A DNA stretch of 8,361 nt from the NCBI GenBank assembly GCA_038248985.1, contig JBBRWV010000145.1, positions 1 to 8,361 of the forward strand, in the 5' to 3' direction. Shown here piece by piece: positions 6,988-8,361 of this stretch. A program made the position numbers and the translations under genes. This stretch comes from JBBRWV01 sp038248985 (GTDB lineage Bacteria > Planctomycetota > Phycisphaerae > WQYP01). The stretch's first letter is position 1; the number at the start of each line of letters is the position of its first letter. The notes under the pieces were generated by a model that worked only from the letters and a program-made list of their open reading frames with translations, did no database searches and was not told where the DNA came from.

Positions 6988-7012
6988 CATTCGTCAGTCG
7001 TCATTCGTCAGT
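6988..7012. repeat. Two-copy direct repeat with 14-base period at the end of the downstream gene
   Basis: CATTCGTCAGT occurs at 6988-6998 and again at 7002-7012. On the minus strand this reads ACTGACGAATG-ACG-ACTGACGAATG. The stop codon TGA (7010-7008) of the unrecognised minus-strand gene is part of the first copy in the direction of transcription, so the repeat covers the end of that gene and the start of the 124-base gap before the terminase ATG. Confidence 0.7.
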
Positions 7013-8361
7013 CCGCCTCCACCCCCTGCACCGCCTTCCCATCCTCCGTCACCCGAATCTCCACCGGCTCCGACTTCACTATCCCCACCCAACCCCCCTT
7101 CCCCACCATACGCCGCATCGCCTCATTCTGCTGCATGTACGCGTCCCCCTCTCCACGCTGCACGCTCGCCACCGGCACCAACGTCCCCGCAATCACCGCC
7201 CGTACCTGCGCCTTCCCCTTGAAAGGCATCATCTGCGCCCACTGCGGCTGCAATGTCATCTCGATCACCACCGGGTCGTTCAACACAAACTCCCCACCAC
7301 CCTGCATCCACGACCGGCCCGTATTCACCGGCCGACCCGTATTCACCGCCTCCAAATTCTCAAACATCAAAAACACCGTCGGATACATCGGCAACCGCGC
7401 CGGCTTCTTCGGATCCACCGACTTCAACGTGATCTTCAACGTCTCCATCGTCCCATTCTTCGCCCTCTCCACCACCAGCCCCACCGATACCGCCTCATCC
7501 GCCGCCGGCACATCGCTCATCCGCATGTAGTACCGACCCGCATCCCCGTTCCCCAATCCCATGTTCAGCCCCGTCACAAAATCATCGATCTTCCGATAGT
7601 TCCCATACCCCTGCTGCAGCGGCCACACCTTCCCCACCCGCGCGCCCCATCCCCCGGATATCTCCATCATCACCGTCTCCGACACCTTCCCCTTCACCGC
7701 CACCTGCGTGCTCGGCTGACTCCCCGCCTGCGTCGAAGCCCGTGTCGAAGCCTGCGTCCCCGCCACCTCCCTCACCCCCGCCGCCGCTCCCCCCCACTTC
7801 TCATTCCCTACCGTAAACTTCGCCTCCGCCCGCTGACCATCTGCCCAAAAACGCGCCACATATTCCCCCGCCGATAGCTTCCCCCCCGTCACGTTCCGCA
7901 AATCCCCCGACGTCACCCAGTAGCCTCCCACCCCCAAATACGTCCGCCCTTCCCCCATCTGCATCGCCCGCCACCCCATATTTCCCGACCCCACCGACAA
8001 CGCCTTCGTCACCCCCATCTCCTCTTCCTTACCCCCGCTCACCCGCACCACCTGCAACTTCGCCGACCCCGTCGTCATCGCCTTCTCTCCCGGATCCCCT
8101 ATCCACAACCCCGCCGGTATACCCCGCCCCTCCGCCTCGTTCGTCATCCGTACCACCGCATACACCGTCAACGGCTCATTTAACGCAAACACACTCTTGT
8201 TCAAATGCAGATACGTCGCCACATCCGGAAACACCAACTGCGTCACCTTCGGCCCCGGATCCATCACTGAATCAAACTTCAACTTCGTCAGCAGCTTCCT
8301 CTCAAACACCCCCGCCAACTGCACCTCCGCCCCACCCTTCTTCGCCCCCCCCGAAACCCCC
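7008..8361 (-). CDS. Unrecognised protein with probable beta-sandwich domains, 5' end outside the window
   Basis: The frame is open from the right edge (450 codons) to TGA at 7010-7008. A GTG at 8324 could serve as a start, but the frame stays open upstream (GVSGGAKKGGAE), so the true N-terminus probably lies outside. I do not recognise the family. Counting from the GTG, residues 28-175 look like one beta-rich domain: LNKSVFALNEPLTVYAVV resembles the first strands of macroglobulin or Ig-like domains, and SAGEYVARFWADGQRAEAKF looks like a closing hairpin. Residues 186-212 are a Thr/Ser/Gln/Ala-rich linker, and 213-438 a second region with FVLNDPVVIEMTL. There are no cysteines and no evident membrane segment in the visible part. 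These features suggest a secreted or periplasmic binding or structural protein, which is an inference only. It is co-oriented with the terminase but has no phage-like feature. Confidence 0.8.
   Translation of the reverse strand, partial: GVSGGAKKGGAEVQLAGVFERKLLTKLKFDSVMDPGPKVTQLVFPDVATYLHLNKSVFALNEPLTVYAVVRMTNEAEGRGIPAGLWIGDPGEKAMTTGSAKLQVVRVSGGKEEEMGVTKALSVGSGNMGWRAMQMGEGRTYLGVGGYWVTSGDLRNVTGGKLSAGEYVARFWADGQRAEAKFTVGNEKWGGAAAGVREVAGTQASTRASTQAGSQPSTQVAVKGKVSETVMMEISGGWGARVGKVWPLQQGYGNYRKIDDFVTGLNMGLGNGDAGRYYMRMSDVPAADEAVSVGLVVERAKNGTMETLKITLKSVDPKKPARLPMYPTVFLMFENLEAVNTGRPVNTGRSWMQGGGEFVLNDPVVIEMTLQPQWAQMMPFKGKAQVRAVIAGTLVPVASVQRGEGDAYMQQNEAMRRMVGKGGWVGIVKSEPVEIRVTEDGKAVQGVEAD
7313..7348. 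repeat. Tandem 18-base duplication inside the unrecognised gene
   Basis: Two adjacent 18-base units (7313-7330 and 7331-7348) are identical at 16 of 18 positions, each ending in GTATTCACCG. On the coding strand they give the repeated peptide VNTGRPVNTGR. The length is a multiple of three, so the frame is kept. Confidence 0.75.

Overview
The window is GC-rich DNA from a Gram-negative-type bacterium. The evidence for this is a complete RND drug-efflux inner-membrane pump with its periplasmic adaptor, which only makes sense in a two-membrane envelope. I lean weakly towards Planctomycetota (Phycisphaerae-like) from the general style of the coding sequence and the intergenic repeats, but no marker gene here fixes the lineage.

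Layout. Bases 1-107 are the 3' end of an unrelated plus-strand gene, possibly a transposase tail, whose base composition differs from everything after it. Bases 108-5381 hold a self-contained plus-strand efflux operon. It has a sigma70-like promoter whose -10 region is overlapped by a near-perfect palindrome, then a TetR-family repressor gene (222-869), a membrane-fusion/adaptor gene (888-2192) and an AcrB-type HAE-1 RND transporter gene (2235-5381). The repressor is the first gene of the operon it probably controls. No outer-membrane channel gene follows, so the pump must borrow a TolC-like protein encoded elsewhere. Convergent to this, on the minus strand, are a phage-type large terminase (6883 down to 5453) and, upstream of it, the 3' portion of an unrecognised gene (8361 down to 7008) that runs off the window edge.

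Main points. (1) The terminase reading frame is intact from ATPase to nuclease except for one in-frame TAG codon at 5866-5864, which falls inside the nuclease domain, between its first and second conserved acidic residues. It could be a recent nonsense mutation, a suppressed or recoded amber codon, or a split gene re-initiating at the GTG directly after the TAG. (2) The plus strand is strongly C-rich over G across genes of both orientations: plus-strand genes use C-ending codons and minus-strand genes use G-ending codons. This points to a replication-strand bias rather than a transcription effect. (3) The TetR promoter/operator is unusually clear. I found no CRISPR array, tRNA, rRNA or complete insertion sequence.
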